A stretch of 38,261 nucleotides of DNA, taken from positions 1-38,261 of the forward strand of contig JADGJC010000338.1 in NCBI GenBank assembly GCA_027596075.1, in the 5' to 3' direction. The DNA is from Rhizophlyctis rosea. Lineage: Eukaryota; Chytridiomycota; Chytridiomycetes; Rhizophlyctidales; Rhizophlyctidaceae. Numbering within the stretch: position 1 is the stretch's first letter; every line of letters begins with the position of its first letter. The notes below the pieces were generated by a model. That model ran no database searches, was not told the origin of the DNA, and was given only the letters and a program-made list of their open reading frames with translations. Shown here piece after piece: positions 20,852-31,728 of this stretch. Made by a program: the position numbers and the translations under genes.

Positions 20852-21340
20852 TATGGAACTCGTTGACTGATGAACTCTTTGAATGTGGCTCGTGAAAGGT
20901 CCAGAACGCTAGTGAAAGCATCGACGACAACAAAGAATGGAAGATGAACTTGCAACTTAAAGGCCCTCTATGAGAATGGTTTCAGATGGGCAAAGCATCT
21001 GAACCCTGGTCGCTGGTTGACTCCGAGACTACCACAGCCCAAAAAGAGTTAATATGGCTAGCCTTTTCATGCGATTGCCCCACACTGGGAGCGCCCACAG
21101 ATTAGAGTACCCTGTGGTAAATATATGACCGCAGCTCATGACATAAAGTGAATAAGCAACATGAATGCAAAATCAGAAACAAATTGTATATCCAATTACT
21201 ACTACTTATATCACAAAAAGGATCGCGTTGCACGCGACATACATATAAAGAATCACAAACAAAAGTTACATCTATGCGCCCTTTGAAACCTTCGATATCT
21301 ATTTTCTACCAAAAGACAACACCCCCTTTCCAGAGATAGA
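20852..21340. other. Intergenic region
   Basis: About 490 bases between the start of the AlkB-family gene and the stop of the HeLo-like gene, both on the minus strand. No frame or RNA was recognised. The region close to 20852 should contain the AlkB-family promoter, but no clear TATA element was seen. Confidence 0.5.
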
Positions 21341-24300
21341 TTAATCCCGGTCAGCAAACTTCCCCATGACACCCACCAGCGCTTCAACAGCATTCTGCGT
21401 CTCAGCCAAATGGCCCAAAATCCCCACCATGCGATCAAATGCATCCGCCATCCTGCTCAAGCTGTTGTCGATGTTCTGCAAGCGGTCGTCAAGCGCGTTC
21501 TCAGGCATGGCATTGGCGATACGTTCAAGGTTGAGGTCGATGGACGCGAGGCGGCGATCGAATGTCGGGTTTGATGCTGGTGGAAGGGAGGAGGGTGCAG
21601 TAGGAGAAGTGGGTGATGAAGAAGCGGCGACGGCGGATGGTGCTGCGACGAGAGCGTTGAGAGAAAGGTTTTCGAGGTTGCGGTTTAGTTTCTCGAGTTG
21701 TTTCTCGAGGCCGGGGGATACGGGAGCGGGTGAGGCAGGTGGAGGAGACATGGGCGCTGGTGCAGGTGCTTTCGTGCCTGCGATGGCGGTCATGGCGATG
21801 GCGCCCAAGTTGTCGTTCAGGTCCGCCAATTGCTTTTCCAATTCCGGTGGGAAGGCAGCGACGATGGGGCCGGAAGGAGCAGCAGCAGCGACCGGTGCAG
21901 GCATAACAATTTCCCTGTTCGCACCCTCACCAGCAATTGCCGCGCTCCTCGCAACCTCTCCCAAAGTCCGGTTGATCTCCCTCAACTGTCCCTCCAAAGC
22001 AATGGGAACGCTCTGCCCAGCATCCGCAATCTTCCCCAACGTCTCGTCAATACTCTTCAATCTCTGCTCCAAAATTGCTGGAACATCCCCACTGGCTTCG
22101 GAAGCAATCGCCATCTTCTCAATATTCCGATCAATACTACCCAACCTCTTCTCAACCGCCTCCGGAACCTTCCCACTATCCTTTGCCAACTTCTCCAAAC
22201 TAGCGCCAATCCCCGCGAACTGTTTCTCCAACACTTCTGGAACGGCCAGCGACATGGGACCAGACATCGTAACCACACCTCCAACACCCAACGGCGCACT
22301 CCCCGGCAAAACATCCCGCGACTCCTGAACAGCGGGTTTAGGCGGCTCCGGAACAACATCATCAACTCCATCCTCATCCTTCCACTCCGGCCAAACAACC
22401 TCCTCAATCTCCGGCATCCTAACCGTCTCCTTCGCATAACTAATCCTCCTCCCCTCCGGCTCCTTCCCCTCATCATACCCATACTCCGGAACAAGAGCAT
22501 ACCCCAACGTTCCCTTCGTCCCAACCTTGCCATCCTTCCTCTCCTCCTTCATCAACACCTTCATCGCATACACTCTCTTACAAGAAAGATCAACAAGAGC
22601 CCACGCATTCCACGTCACGCCGTCGTCCCATTTGTGGTTATACCCCAAATCTACCTCCGTGTTCCCGTCCTTTATCGCCCCATAAACGATTTTGTTGAGT
22701 TCTTCAACAGTGAGGGATTTGCCTCCCACACGAACGACGTCGCTACCCCACGAGTCTTTGTCGACCTTGACGACATGCCTATTCCAAAGATCTATATCGT
22801 CGACAAAGAAGAAGCCTAGGTCTTCGTCTTTGCGTTCGTCCTCCTTGAACGGCTGGTAAACGTACTCGACAACGACACTCGCTTCCTCTCCTTCGACGTC
22901 GGTGAAGACGAGTTTGAGACGTAACGGCCGGTGGCGAGCAACAAAAGCCCTGTTGTACCACCTAACCTCCTTCGCGTGGTCTTCTTCAGCGCGAGGGACG
23001 GTAGCAGTGAACTTGATTGTGGTGGATTGGCGGGGATCAACATTCACCGGCAAGTTCTGTGGATCATTAACTTCCAACTCCGTCACATCCTGGTACTCTG
23101 AATCGCCTACGAGACGATACTGAGCTTTGACGGACATGATTGTTACTGGGTCCGGAGATTTGGATTTGTTGAAGATGGAGACTGTGCCAATGAACTGGTC
23201 GCATTTGACGTATGCCCATTGCGGGTTAGCGACAAGGGGGGGCGTGGAGGAAGGAGTGATAACGAGTTGGAGGGACGAAGATGAGGTGCGGGTTTTGAAG
23301 TCTGTGCGGGGTTTGCGGGGGGTGGCTTTCGGGAGTATGGCGCCCTTGTGAATCGTTTCGGGTAGCGTGTAGGTACCAATAGGTTTAAACGGCTTCAATT
23401 TCGCCTCGGACACAACCGTCGTCTCCCCAATCTGCTCCATTGTATCGAAATCAATCTCCGCCTCATGAACCGTCGGTGTCTCACTACTCTTCACTTTCGC
23501 AATAGTCCTCACACCAACCAACATCCCAACAGAGTTCTTGATCCATTCCGCCCTGGCCCACGCATCCCCTTCCCCAATTTGCGCGATAAGATCGTCCTCA
23601 GCACCCTTCAGGTTGATCTCATCAATCTTCTCCGGAGTGTACGTCTGCAAGAAGTACTTTTGCGTGTACCACACACTCCCGACCCGAATCACCAACACCG
23701 GCTCCGTAACCATATTCGACCGCGACGTCCACCTCAACACTTTCCCGACACCGACCTTCTGGTCCACTCCGTCCCCTTCATAATCCTTCTCTTCGATATC
23801 CGAGTACCAATCAACCGTGTCGGTGTAATTGAGAAGCTGCATAGACCGAGTAAAGAAAGTCCCGTACGGCCATTCACAATGATGTTCGTACCGATGCCAG
23901 TTCTCCTTGCAGGGTTCTTTGCGGCCGCAACAAGGGTAGTCGCCTCTGTTGGTGGAGGTGTGATTCGCAAGATGGAATTTGCAGGCGGAGTCAGTGTTGA
24001 TGCTCTCTCTGTACTGCTCGGTACATTGTACGCAAATCTTCTTCGATTCCCTATCCCGGGCATCTTCCGCTGCCTTCAATTCCGTTGCGAAACCCTTGAT
24101 GCCGTCCACGACGGCAGCGGTGACGTTTTGTTGAAGGAGGTGGTTGATGGCCTCGGTTTGTTCCTTCATCATGTCAGCGATGTTGGAGTTGAGCTCTTCC
24201 ATGACTGAGTCATCCATGGTTAGCTTCAATTGAGAGGCGAAGGCTTCAACGAGGGCGGGGTTGTTCTATTGATGAATGAAAACTTGTTAGAGATGGAGAC

Positions 24301-25377
24301 CATGAATGAGGAAATTGGCGTGGAGATGATGGGTGAAAGGCATTCATAACAGAAAGATGATGCAACTCATTTGCATTCAAACCGAACATTACCTTGATGG
24401 CTTCCACACCACCGTGTTGGTTCACGAACTCCTCCGCCGCATCGTCTTCCGGATCTTGTGGAACCGCCCGCTCCAAAATGTCCATCTGGGTAGTATGTTG
24501 CACTTGCAATGTAAGCATCAAGTCGTCCGTGACATCCTTGATTTGCCCTTTAGCACCAATGAACTTGTCTTTGTTCCCCACATTCAACCGCCGGGCAATG
24601 GGTCCCTGCTTCCGATACGCGACGATCAGGGCTGCAGCCTCTTTAAGGACCTTTTCCATGCGCGCAACAACGGCCTGTACGGTGTCGATAATTTTGACCT
24701 TTTTCAGAACGAGAAGCTGGGACGTCATGAAGTTGATACGTTCGAGCAGATCTTCACATTTGGATGCGGCGTCGCGGGCTTTTTGTTCGACATCGATGAT
24801 GACTTTGAGGACGGTGAAGATGGGAGCGACGAAGGGGAGGGTTTTGCCGAGATCTACCAAACCATCTGCAATATGGATTGCGCGTTCGATAGCTCCATTC
24901 GACAGGACATTTTTGATGGCCCCCCCCAATTCACCGTTCGTGGCGCTGTTGACAAGATCATATCCCTTCTTGACCATGGCTATCTTGCCATTGGTGGCGT
25001 TCATGTGCCCCAAACCCTTCTCCACAAACCCTACACCAGTTTGATAGAACTTCTCGGCTTTGTTCATGGCGGCCTCCGTTGGGGTGCTAGGTGATCGAGG
25101 ACCGTTCATGTCGGCGAGCATCTTTTCGAGCTCATCGTAGGTTTCGTCAAGACCCTTGGAGCGGCTCTTTGTTCGTGGGGGGATTCCACCCGGGGGTGGA
25201 GTTATTGGTGGAGAGGTCATTTGCGTTGGTCGTGACATTGGTGTTGACTGTGCTGAGGGCGCGTATTCTGTTTACAAGACATGGTTGAGGGATACAAAGA
25301 TTATGCTAGGCCAATCATGTCGCATACTTACCAGTTCGTACGTGCTCTGGAACAGGCTTTCTTTTCATAAAACTCAT
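21341..25377 (-). CDS. HeLo/MLKL-like helical-bundle protein with CHORD-like zinc module and C-terminal coiled-coil repeats
   Basis: Three exons, 25377-25332, 25267-24393 and 24265-21341, give about 1281 residues. The short first exon (MSFMKRKPVPEHVRT) joins in phase across a 64-nt GTAAGT-AACAG intron; without it the start would be 25238. Residues about 135-275 resemble the HeLo-like/MLKL N-terminal four-helix bundle (GLVDLGKTLPFVAPIFTVLK, AASKCEDLLERI, RRLNVGNKDKFIGAKG). These domains disrupt membranes in regulated cell death. Next is a Cys/His module (C385, C388, C402, H405, C419, C420, C426, H431, H435/436) with the CHORD-like order CxxC, CKFH, YPCCG. Residues about 660-810 look like a beta-sandwich, then a conserved-looking DLGYNHKWDDGVTWNAWALV region. 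The last 260 residues hold about eight repeats of a P..LE.QL..ID.NL..IA unit. There is no kinase, NACHT or signal peptide. Confidence 0.85.
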
Positions 25378-26767
25378 GGGGAGTGGAATGTAGTATTACT
25401 TATGCAGGCAGGCAAGAAGTGGTTCGCTGGCGCATAAAGGGCTTAAGCGGTAGAGTTGAACTTTCCTGGGGAGCCTGCGGTTGAGTTGGGGTGACCAAGT
25501 CATAGCATGACCTACACGAACACTTACCCGTCAACTTTGACGAGCCTCAACGGGGCTGTCGCGAGCGGAACGTTCAGTTCGGAAGGAGTTTGCACAAACG
25601 GATGAAGGATTGAGAGGCCAAGATCAAACTCTCCAGGAGGACGGTGGCCTGTTGCCTCAACTGTCCCAACTCCCCTTATGCGCCTTCCGGTCATGTTGGA
25701 TGGCTCCGATATGAAGATTGCGTATCACATCCAGCCACCGTCCTTTCCAAATAAAGTGTAAAAAGGTCCTACAGATGAACATTTGTGCCAGGGCGCCAAC
25801 AGTTGTGAACGTGGGATTGTGGTGCTGGAGCTTGTTGTTATACAAACTGTGGCGTTTGTTAGTAAACACAAGCCACATAGGTGGATGTCCTCTGTTACGT
25901 AAGATTTGGTGGCGGTGTTTTGGGGAGGAGCTTGAACACAACAGAAACCTTTCTGAGGGGGTCCTTCGTACTTTTGCGCCAGGAATAGGCCAGAAACTCG
26001 GTCAAAAACCACATATTTTTAGAGCACTAATTTCTTCGGTGCAGAAGACTTGTTAGGAAAAAGTTCCTTCTCAATTTCCTTCGTGAGCTGGTGGCACAAA
26101 TAAGAAAAACGCGAAGGAATTCATCGTGGATAACCTCTCCAGTAAATGTAGACTGTCCGGTATGTCACCCATTTTGGGGAGCTTTCATTCTTGTGGCATG
26201 ATGAGCATGATGGCTGTATGGCGCTCCCATAATTCCACTGTTCAATTTGTTTGCTCAACTAGTTATCAACACATCCTGGCCGATGTAATTGTTCCAAAAA
26301 GTTGCATTGGTGTCTGATTTGGGTCGGGAAATGACGAATTTACTAAAGCAGTACGTTCAGGCCAAATCAAGGCACGTCCAATACATCACAATGTCGCCAA
26401 CACTGCAGACATCAAGGGTTGTTTGGTCCTTTTGAATCAGTAGGTATTAATTGGAGGGCCGAGGTCTGATTGGTGAAAGCGCATTCATCCAGATGATCCA
26501 GGGTCAGCCTGACTCGGAGGATGTACATTGTCGTATTGGTCATAATCACGCAAATGTAGTCAAAAGTTGAAATGCTTGAAACACTGGGCGTCTCCTTCGG
26601 ACCATATGACTTGACGTCCGTTACAACTAGCATTTGATTTGATTCAAAAAGAATGATCAAACAGGAATTTCCACCTTTCCGAAAAATATTCGTTGTTGGA
26701 CTCACGTTCCGCGCAAGGGTCGACGAATTCCATTCGATGCAACGATACTGCCATTCAGACCGCACCT
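25378..26767. other. Intergenic region between divergent genes
   Basis: About 1.4 kb between the starts of the HeLo-like gene (minus) and the class C receptor gene (plus), so it should hold both promoters. Frames such as the minus one at 25657-25941 and the minus one at 26412-26765 are short and unlike known proteins. No clear TATA box or repeat was seen. Confidence 0.45.
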
Positions 26768-29700
26768 ATGCACTCCACGATGGGAAGCTTCTTTGCTGCG
26801 GTGGTCATCGCTGCCTCGTTGGTACTCGGTCTGCCTTCGGAAAGACTTGTTCTCAAAACACCGACTTTTCAAGACTGGTCATGGGGAGGCACGACGGGTG
26901 ACTTTTCGGGCAACGCGCTTCCACAAGAGCAATGGCCTGATGCGGAGATTCCTCCCATCAAACTTACCATCCGCCTGGTAATGCTGCGTTCCAGTTTAAA
27001 CTTGGTAGGTGGTTTCATCCGTCATCTGCCCTCCTGTTTTTCTCCGTTGGGAGCATGATCCGCCATGTTGCACATCCTCTAAACGGTAAACCCCATTCCT
27101 CATCTATTCTCATTAGCTTATGATTACAGCCCATACGGAGGTGATAACTTCACAACCACGTACGGATCTGTATACGACTTTGCATACATCTATTTGCGGG
27201 TGAGTAGCGTTGCTTTGGACGTTCTTCACGAACCCAGATTGGGTCGCACCACCTCAAGATAGCAAATCCTGACCCATCGGCACTCTCAGTCCGACTCCAA
27301 TTCATCAGAACTGGATCTTTTTCACCTCTATATGGCCTATCCTAGAGGCAAGTGGTGGGAACATCCGGGAGCCTACAATGTGACACCTAGCAGCATCGCC
27401 GAAACTCCTGCGACGCTTGCTGGCTGGACTCGACTGAAGATCGACATTGGTCAGAAGATCCGGCAAAATATGCAGAAGGACATATATTACGCATTCGACG
27501 TTTTCTTTCTGGCTCCATGGAATCCTTTACCATATTCTGTTACCCTTTATTTTGCGGGCGTTTTGGTATCGGTAGGTAGAAGTTTGTGATCTCAAAAGAC
27601 TTCAAGTTCGTTGCCACGATTGAAAATGTCAAAATTCTCCCTAAATCCTTCCATTGATATCACACACCAGGCTAGCGATTATGAATTGCCGCCGGGCGGT
27701 AACGTGGATCCACCCGGCACGACTGTAATACCGGCATCAGAGGATTTTTTAACGTTCAACCAAACCTACTCTCGCCCGATTTCCCCCGACACTGGCTCTC
27801 TTGCACAGTGGATTTGCACTTCCTCCACGGATTTGCTTCATCCTGTAAGGGGTTACAAAGATGTTGGGAATGTCTTCCTACATGGTTTTGGGGACACAAT
27901 TAACGGTCCTGTTCCAATGTCTACATCTAATGTTCAATTCGTATCATCGCCCTTCCCGCAATTTATGATACCTCGAATTTGGACCTCGTATGTAGGGAAG
28001 TACTATGCCTATAGTCTCCCTAATCCGATGCTTGCCTGCAGTAAGTTAATGGCGTTGGTCTGCCTTGACGGGCGCGGCAGCAATTACTGCACCGCCGACT
28101 GCCAAGTCTGTCGTTTTGTAATCTTCTCACATCTTCCGTATGTTTCAGCATTGCACAACGCGGATTTCTTCATCATCGGAAACAATACCACAGCCAATTA
28201 CACAATGGTTGTCTGGGCGCCCATCCTCTATAATGATCTGCCGCACGTTCTGGGAGCATACGCTGAGTTTGTCAAGTCCCAAAGAGATAGCGTGACGGGG
28301 CAAGATACCGTTGCTGTGCACTTGCGAACTCGATTGCCCAATGGCTTTGGCGGAGGTGAATATTACAATCTCGAGCTAATGCACTGCATGTTTCGCAGAT
28401 GGCATTTTGGGTCATCATGCTTCCAATCCATTTCATTAGACGACTATCCAGTAGACTTTCCTTGGGTCACCAAGAACATGCCGAACTGCACGGAGGGAAG
28501 CCCATTTTGGATGTGTCCAGACCACATCTGGTTTATGGATCATCAAATTGGATGGTTGCACCTTGCGACGGATGTGCTAAGTCCCCTGGCCTCCTATGTT
28601 CACAAGTGGCTTAAGAAGACTGAGTATGACTTCCACATTTGACAATGTTAATCAATCTTCCCAAGATCTAAATCCATTTTCCCCAATAAGTCACGATTTC
28701 TTGCTTGATCTTCAATCTAGCGTAATCACCCTCATTTCATATTCGAGCGACGTATATGCAGTTCCGTCCACCATTGCGATGTTTCCGTGGCGTGTAAACA
28801 TGACCACCATCACAGATCTGGGTCTATTGCCTCCCCCTTGAAAGACCGAAGCAAACTGGGGATCGTCATGGTGGACAGCCTGGACAATGGACAAGTACAA
28901 CGAATATATCGACGTGATGTATAATGCCTGTGAGTTATAGCATGAATTATCGCGAATGAAGATTCATGAAATGCCCTTCTTTTGTTCTGATGGCGTCTTG
29001 CAGCTTATAGAAACATGGTACCTCTTGCAACAGCGAACAATGGAGATACAGAACTTGCACAATATCTCAATTTGCAGTACGGAAGCACTATGATGAACAC
29101 TGACGGGCGATGTGGCTTGGACGAAAACGCAGAAGTTGCTTTGAATGCCACAATGTGAGCAAAACGATGATGCATTGATAAGTTTGATCCTCAGGCTGGA
29201 AACTTAAGTCACAGATTTTCTCATGCATACCCAGCATCAAATGGGCCCAAATGCCAAACATCTTCACACAGCGCACGCCCGGTCAACCCGACGCTCTCAA
29301 TGCCTGGATCACCTCCCCGAAATTGGAAAATCCGCTTGACGAACCGGTTCTCGATTACTTTGATAGTTCAGACGGCATCGGGGAAGGTTTCCAGCTAAAG
29401 GCTTATACCTCGGACTTCAAGATTATCTATCCGCCAACGGGCGTCGGCGAAGCATGGACCATGTCTGCTGGCCTTGCTCGTTCATCCAGACAGCCTGACC
29501 TGGCGTTCGCAGCATTGATGAAAGTCATTGCCACCAATGAAAGGTTGCATGTGAACACCGCAGCCCGCACAAGGGTCGGGAGGGGGAATCTCGGCATACA
29601 AGAGTGCCAAATATACCCCCGAATACATAGCATATAGGGATGAGATGAAGTTCTGGTTCCAATATGCAGGTATAACTTTGAATTTCCGACTGTTTCTCCT

Positions 29701-31170
29701 TCTCATGAGATATATAGACATAAACACTCCGTATCGCAGATCACGTAATGTACCAGGGCTATCCCGCTACGCAGTCCGCCTACTGGAGTCAGGTTATCTC
29801 AAAGCAACCCATGGGATTGGCCTATAACGAGATCATCTACAAAAACGCTACCGCCAGGGAAACCATTGAGCGTGTATGCAAGATCGTGAACTACTATTCC
29901 CGGCCTCCTTGCAATGAAAGCTACATGTTCGCGTCCCTGGAAAACAATAAGAAGAGCAACAAAGCCACAGTCGTTTACAAGTATGTAAAATTCAGCAACA
30001 ATCGGTTAAACCATGATCAGGCATTCTCAGGAATTTTTGAACCACCAGTTACCAACCCGACTATCTGGATCATTGCAATCCCAATCTTTACGGCGCCAAA
30101 AAGATCCCGGATCCAATTGCCAATGCCCCGCCGTCCTCGTTTACTGCATCCGCATCCACCACCGGACGAGCCATGATCGCCATCTGTGGCTTCGGAATCC
30201 TTATTCAAGTCATCTTGATTGTCCTCTTCAATCTCAAATGGAACGAGCACGTGATTAAGGCTGCGGCACACTGGCCTAGTATGTTGATCATGTCGGGATC
30301 CATTTTGACGTTGGGGAGTGTGATGATGAGGGTCAGTTTCACGGAGCATTTGGGATGGGCACAGTGCTTTGGAACATGTAAGTCGAATGCAAAAAGTTTG
30401 ATTTGACAGTCTGGCTTTTGCTACCCGTTTCAAGATGAAATATGCTGATGCGGTTACGGATCTTCCCCGTAGACTGGCTCTTCTCTATCGGGTACTCCAG
30501 GGTGCTGGGTTCTTTGGCCATGAAATGCTACCGAGTGGATCGAATCTTCAGGAACACGAAGACAAACTACAGCTTTTCAGACACCAAGGTCATGCTGTTG
30601 ATCGGGTTCATCATCTCGGGCGACGTACTCGTGTCCTTGATGTACCAATTTTGGATTGTCGATGATTCAAAGTTCCAAAATGTCACCATTCCGATGACAG
30701 GTCTGACTTTCCAACAAGTCAAATGTCCGACGGTCCACGAGATCCCGACCATTTTGTACTATGTGTATAACGCCGGTGTTCTCCTCATTTCCGCCGTTTT
30801 TGCTTTCCGCACGCGTAACGTGACCTCCAGTAAGTTACAGCAAGAAACCCTGTTCTGTGTGTTCCTGAGATGGCTGATTTAGAATCGTTATCATTATCTC
30901 GCAGCTTACAATGAAAACACTTTTACCGCTGCCGCCATTGGATTGATTTGTGTCGTCTCGATTGTCATCGTGCCGGTCTTGAACCTTGTTACCTCTTCGG
31001 AAGCCCAATTGCTCTTGGTTGGGCTCGGCACATTCGTAGCTACCGTTCTGTCAACCCTCATCTTCGCGATTCTCAAACTCCTCGTGGCTTTCAAAATTTT
31101 GAAGATCAAGCAATCCATGCCAACGATAAGCAACATTAAAGGCGACCGGAGCAGCGCGCCTGGCGATTAG
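26768..31170 (+). CDS. Class C (GABA-B type) 7TM receptor with sugar-binding-protein-like ectodomain; disrupted by an in-frame TGA and a surplus base
   Basis: About 12 exons. Well-phased ones are 27290-27571, 27671-28040, 28149-28623, 28691-28929, 29004-29154, 29235-29669, 29740-29980, 30049-30377, 30473-30829 and 30905-31170. Exon 1 (26768-26977) encodes a signal peptide (GSFFAAVVIAASLVLG). The ectodomain of about 800 residues has the style of type II solute-binding proteins of bacterial ABC transporters (DVYAVPSTIAMFPW, LGLLPPP, GEAWTMSAGLARSS, GGISAYKSAKYTPEY). The 7TM_3 part starts at MIAICGFGILIQVILIV. It has the TM3 Cys (AQCFGT) and the loop-2 Cys (VKCPTVHE), and ends KILKIKQSMP in a short tail. 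Such receptors bind a ligand outside and signal to G proteins. Oddities: TGA at about 28839, one extra base near 29575-29588, and an unresolved first intron phase (exon 2 ends at 27199). Confidence 0.85.
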
Positions 31171-31728
31171 GTTTGGGTGGGAAATCGGGTGGTCAACAAC
31201 GGGCTTCAACCACGTCTAGACCGATGGCGACATGAATTATGAGTATGTTTTTAGATTTTCTGGACATCATCGTGTACGGTCCTCTGCATGTATGTATATA
31301 GAATTACTTAACGACTGGCCATCATTGGCGCGGTGCTCTGCGATGAACGCACGTATCAAGTAGCTATGCAACAGGTTGCTCACAGGTGCTTCATATCTTC
31401 AAGATGCATCCATTTGACCGTCTGAGTCATTGTCAATGTACGGACCTTGACAGCTGCACTAACCGCAGAATGGAGTTGAGAAGAAGTCGAAGAGTGGAGG
31501 AAGCGGCAAGCAATGAGTACCCGATTGCACAGTTGGCGTATTCATCCTTATGCCACTCCGAGCTTCTATGCTATGTCTTCCTTACTACCCCAATGCTTGC
31601 AGCCTCAAAAAGGGAAGTAGATCGGCAAGTGTCTACATGAATCCAAAGCAGACATAAGCCATTTTGGCTGCTGTTGCTGTTGTGGATGTATTCACCGTGT
31701 TACCGTTTATGAGATATTTGGAACACTA
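31171..31728. other. Convergent intergenic region
   Basis: About 560 bases between the 3' ends of the receptor gene and the convergent GH5-like gene. The 84-codon plus frame at 31386-31640 has no recognisable motif. No RNA or repeat was seen. Confidence 0.5.

Noticed and set aside
21366..24208. Long plus-strand frames of 200-330 codons opposite the HeLo-like gene
   Set aside because: They are antisense shadows of a well-supported coding exon, rich in Arg, Asn and Leu, with no domain features.
28399..28614. Alternative frame in the receptor exon (MAFWVIMLPIHFIRR)
   Set aside because: The main frame is continuous, keeps Cys-rich ectodomain style and joins in phase to the next exon. The alternative needs a 43-nt intron and has no onward connection.
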